DNA of 6,474 bases from Anaerolineales bacterium (GTDB taxonomy: Bacteria > Chloroflexota > Anaerolineae > Anaerolineales > Villigracilaceae), in assembly GCA_025966435.1 (NCBI GenBank), contig JAICRQ010000204.1:1-6474 (forward strand), read 5' to 3'. The position numbers and the translations under genes were made by a program. Below, piece after piece: positions 5,971 through 6,474 of this stretch; position 1 is the first letter of the stretch; the number at the start of each line of letters is the position of its first letter. The notes under the pieces were generated by a model. It did not search any database, was not told the DNA's origin, and saw only the letters and a program-made list of their open reading frames with translations.

Positions 5971-6474
5971 CTAGGTCTGCGCGAACGTATCAATCAGAAG
6001 TTTGAAATTCCCACCGACCGGGTACAGGATCGGACAGGTGCAGCCGCGTTTCTTGTATTCCTCAACTTTGGCTTTTGCCTCCTCGGGTGTCCCAGAGGCG
6101 GTAATGCGATGGACTAGCTCATCGGGCACAAGATGCTTTGCCTGGTTGATCTGCTCCTTGGTGGCTGGCCACCCAAGGATTGCCTGGATTTCCTGAATCA
6201 CATCCTGTGAAACCCCGGAGGCTTTGGCAATATGGGGCTGCTGCGCGAGATACTGGCAGAGCAGCTCCTTGGTGTATTCAATCGCGGTGTCATGATTCTC
6301 ATCCACCGAGCAAACGATCAACTGCGGCCGATCGAAATCTTCCATTTTGCGACCTGACTTTTGCAGACCTTTTTCCAACAGCTCCATTGCCTTATCGTTG
6401 TATTCAGGCGGAACACAGTAATTCAGAACCACGCCGTCTGCGATCTCACCTGTGAACTCCATCATCTGGTCGCC
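5971..6474 (-). CDS. LLM-class (luciferase-like) flavin/F420 oxidoreductase, C-terminal half (partial)
   Basis: The frame is open from the right edge to the TAG at 5973-5971, giving 167 residues; it continues beyond the edge as GDQ before the first internal methionines, so the ATG at 6465 is not the start. The family is a TIM barrel of about 330-350 residues, so roughly half is seen. Supporting signatures are the [11 protein letters not shown] strand-loop (the A/G-ADG motif of LLM proteins near the cofactor pocket), the helical middle, then [41 protein letters not shown], the usual closing part (V-P-x-E-L-V, G-T-P-E-E, and a Y...G strand). These enzymes use FMN or coenzyme F420; several archaeal and actinobacterial relatives are F420-dependent, such as methylenetetrahydromethanopterin reductase (Mer). 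The cofactor and substrate cannot be told from this half. It converges on pncC, with a hairpin between. Confidence 0.88.
   Translation of the reverse strand, partial: GDQMMEFTGEIADGVVLNYCVPPEYNDKAMELLEKGLQKSGRKMEDFDRPQLIVCSVDENHDTAIEYTKELLCQYLAQQPHIAKASGVSQDVIQEIQAILGWPATKEQINQAKHLVPDELVHRITASGTPEEAKAKVEEYKKRGCTCPILYPVGGNFKLLIDTFAQT

Noticed and set aside
5484..5993. A 169-codon minus-strand frame over pncC
   Set aside because: It is antisense to well-conserved PncC motifs and crosses the pncC terminator; the Arg/Cys/His-rich product looks like a shadow.
1..6474. Search for CRISPR repeats, insertion-sequence ends, tRNA or rRNA genes and defence genes
   Set aside because: No regularly spaced repeats, terminal inverted repeats with a transposase, cloverleaf sequences or nuclease/toxin genes outside uvrC were seen by eye.

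Overview
The window carries six substantial protein genes plus the first codons of a seventh. All look like ordinary bacterial chromosome. The mix suggests a member of the Chloroflexota, probably class Anaerolineae: a Ser/Thr kinase with one membrane span and a large RskA-like, calcium-loop ectodomain, a YIP1-type membrane protein, a stand-alone PncC and a luciferase-like (LLM) oxidoreductase, at middling GC. That placement comes from remembered family distribution, not from a marker gene, so it is an inference of moderate confidence. I see no tRNA, rRNA, CRISPR array, insertion sequence or prophage gene, and no gene-free stretch longer than about 190 bases.

Layout. Bases 1-2326 hold a leftward operon: uvrC (excinuclease subunit C), then a single-domain CheY-like response regulator whose ATG overlaps the uvrC stop by 4 bases, then, after 3 bases, a lysine-rich reading frame cut off by the window edge. 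A 190-base divergent spacer separates uvrC from a rightward YIP1-type membrane protein (2517-3236) that has a strong ribosome-binding site. This gene converges on a leftward receptor-type Ser/Thr kinase (3278-5368), with a hairpin terminator between them that abuts the kinase stop codon. Only 58 bases separate the kinase from a rightward pncC (5427-5918). That spacer contains a perfect TATAAT on each strand, arranged so that the two promoters occupy almost the same DNA, and the kinase mRNA would be essentially leaderless. pncC ends in a 12-bp hairpin and converges on the C-terminal half of a leftward LLM oxidoreductase that runs off the right edge.

How the genes relate. The functions are DNA repair (uvrC), phosphorelay signalling (response regulator), envelope sensing (kinase), pyridine-nucleotide recycling (pncC), a flavin or F420 oxidoreductase and a membrane protein of unknown role. 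The only firm functional linkage is the translationally coupled uvrC-response regulator pair. I do not see a convincing new defence or mobile system. The points most worth a second look are the kinase ectodomain, the nested divergent promoters and the uvrC-linked receiver protein.
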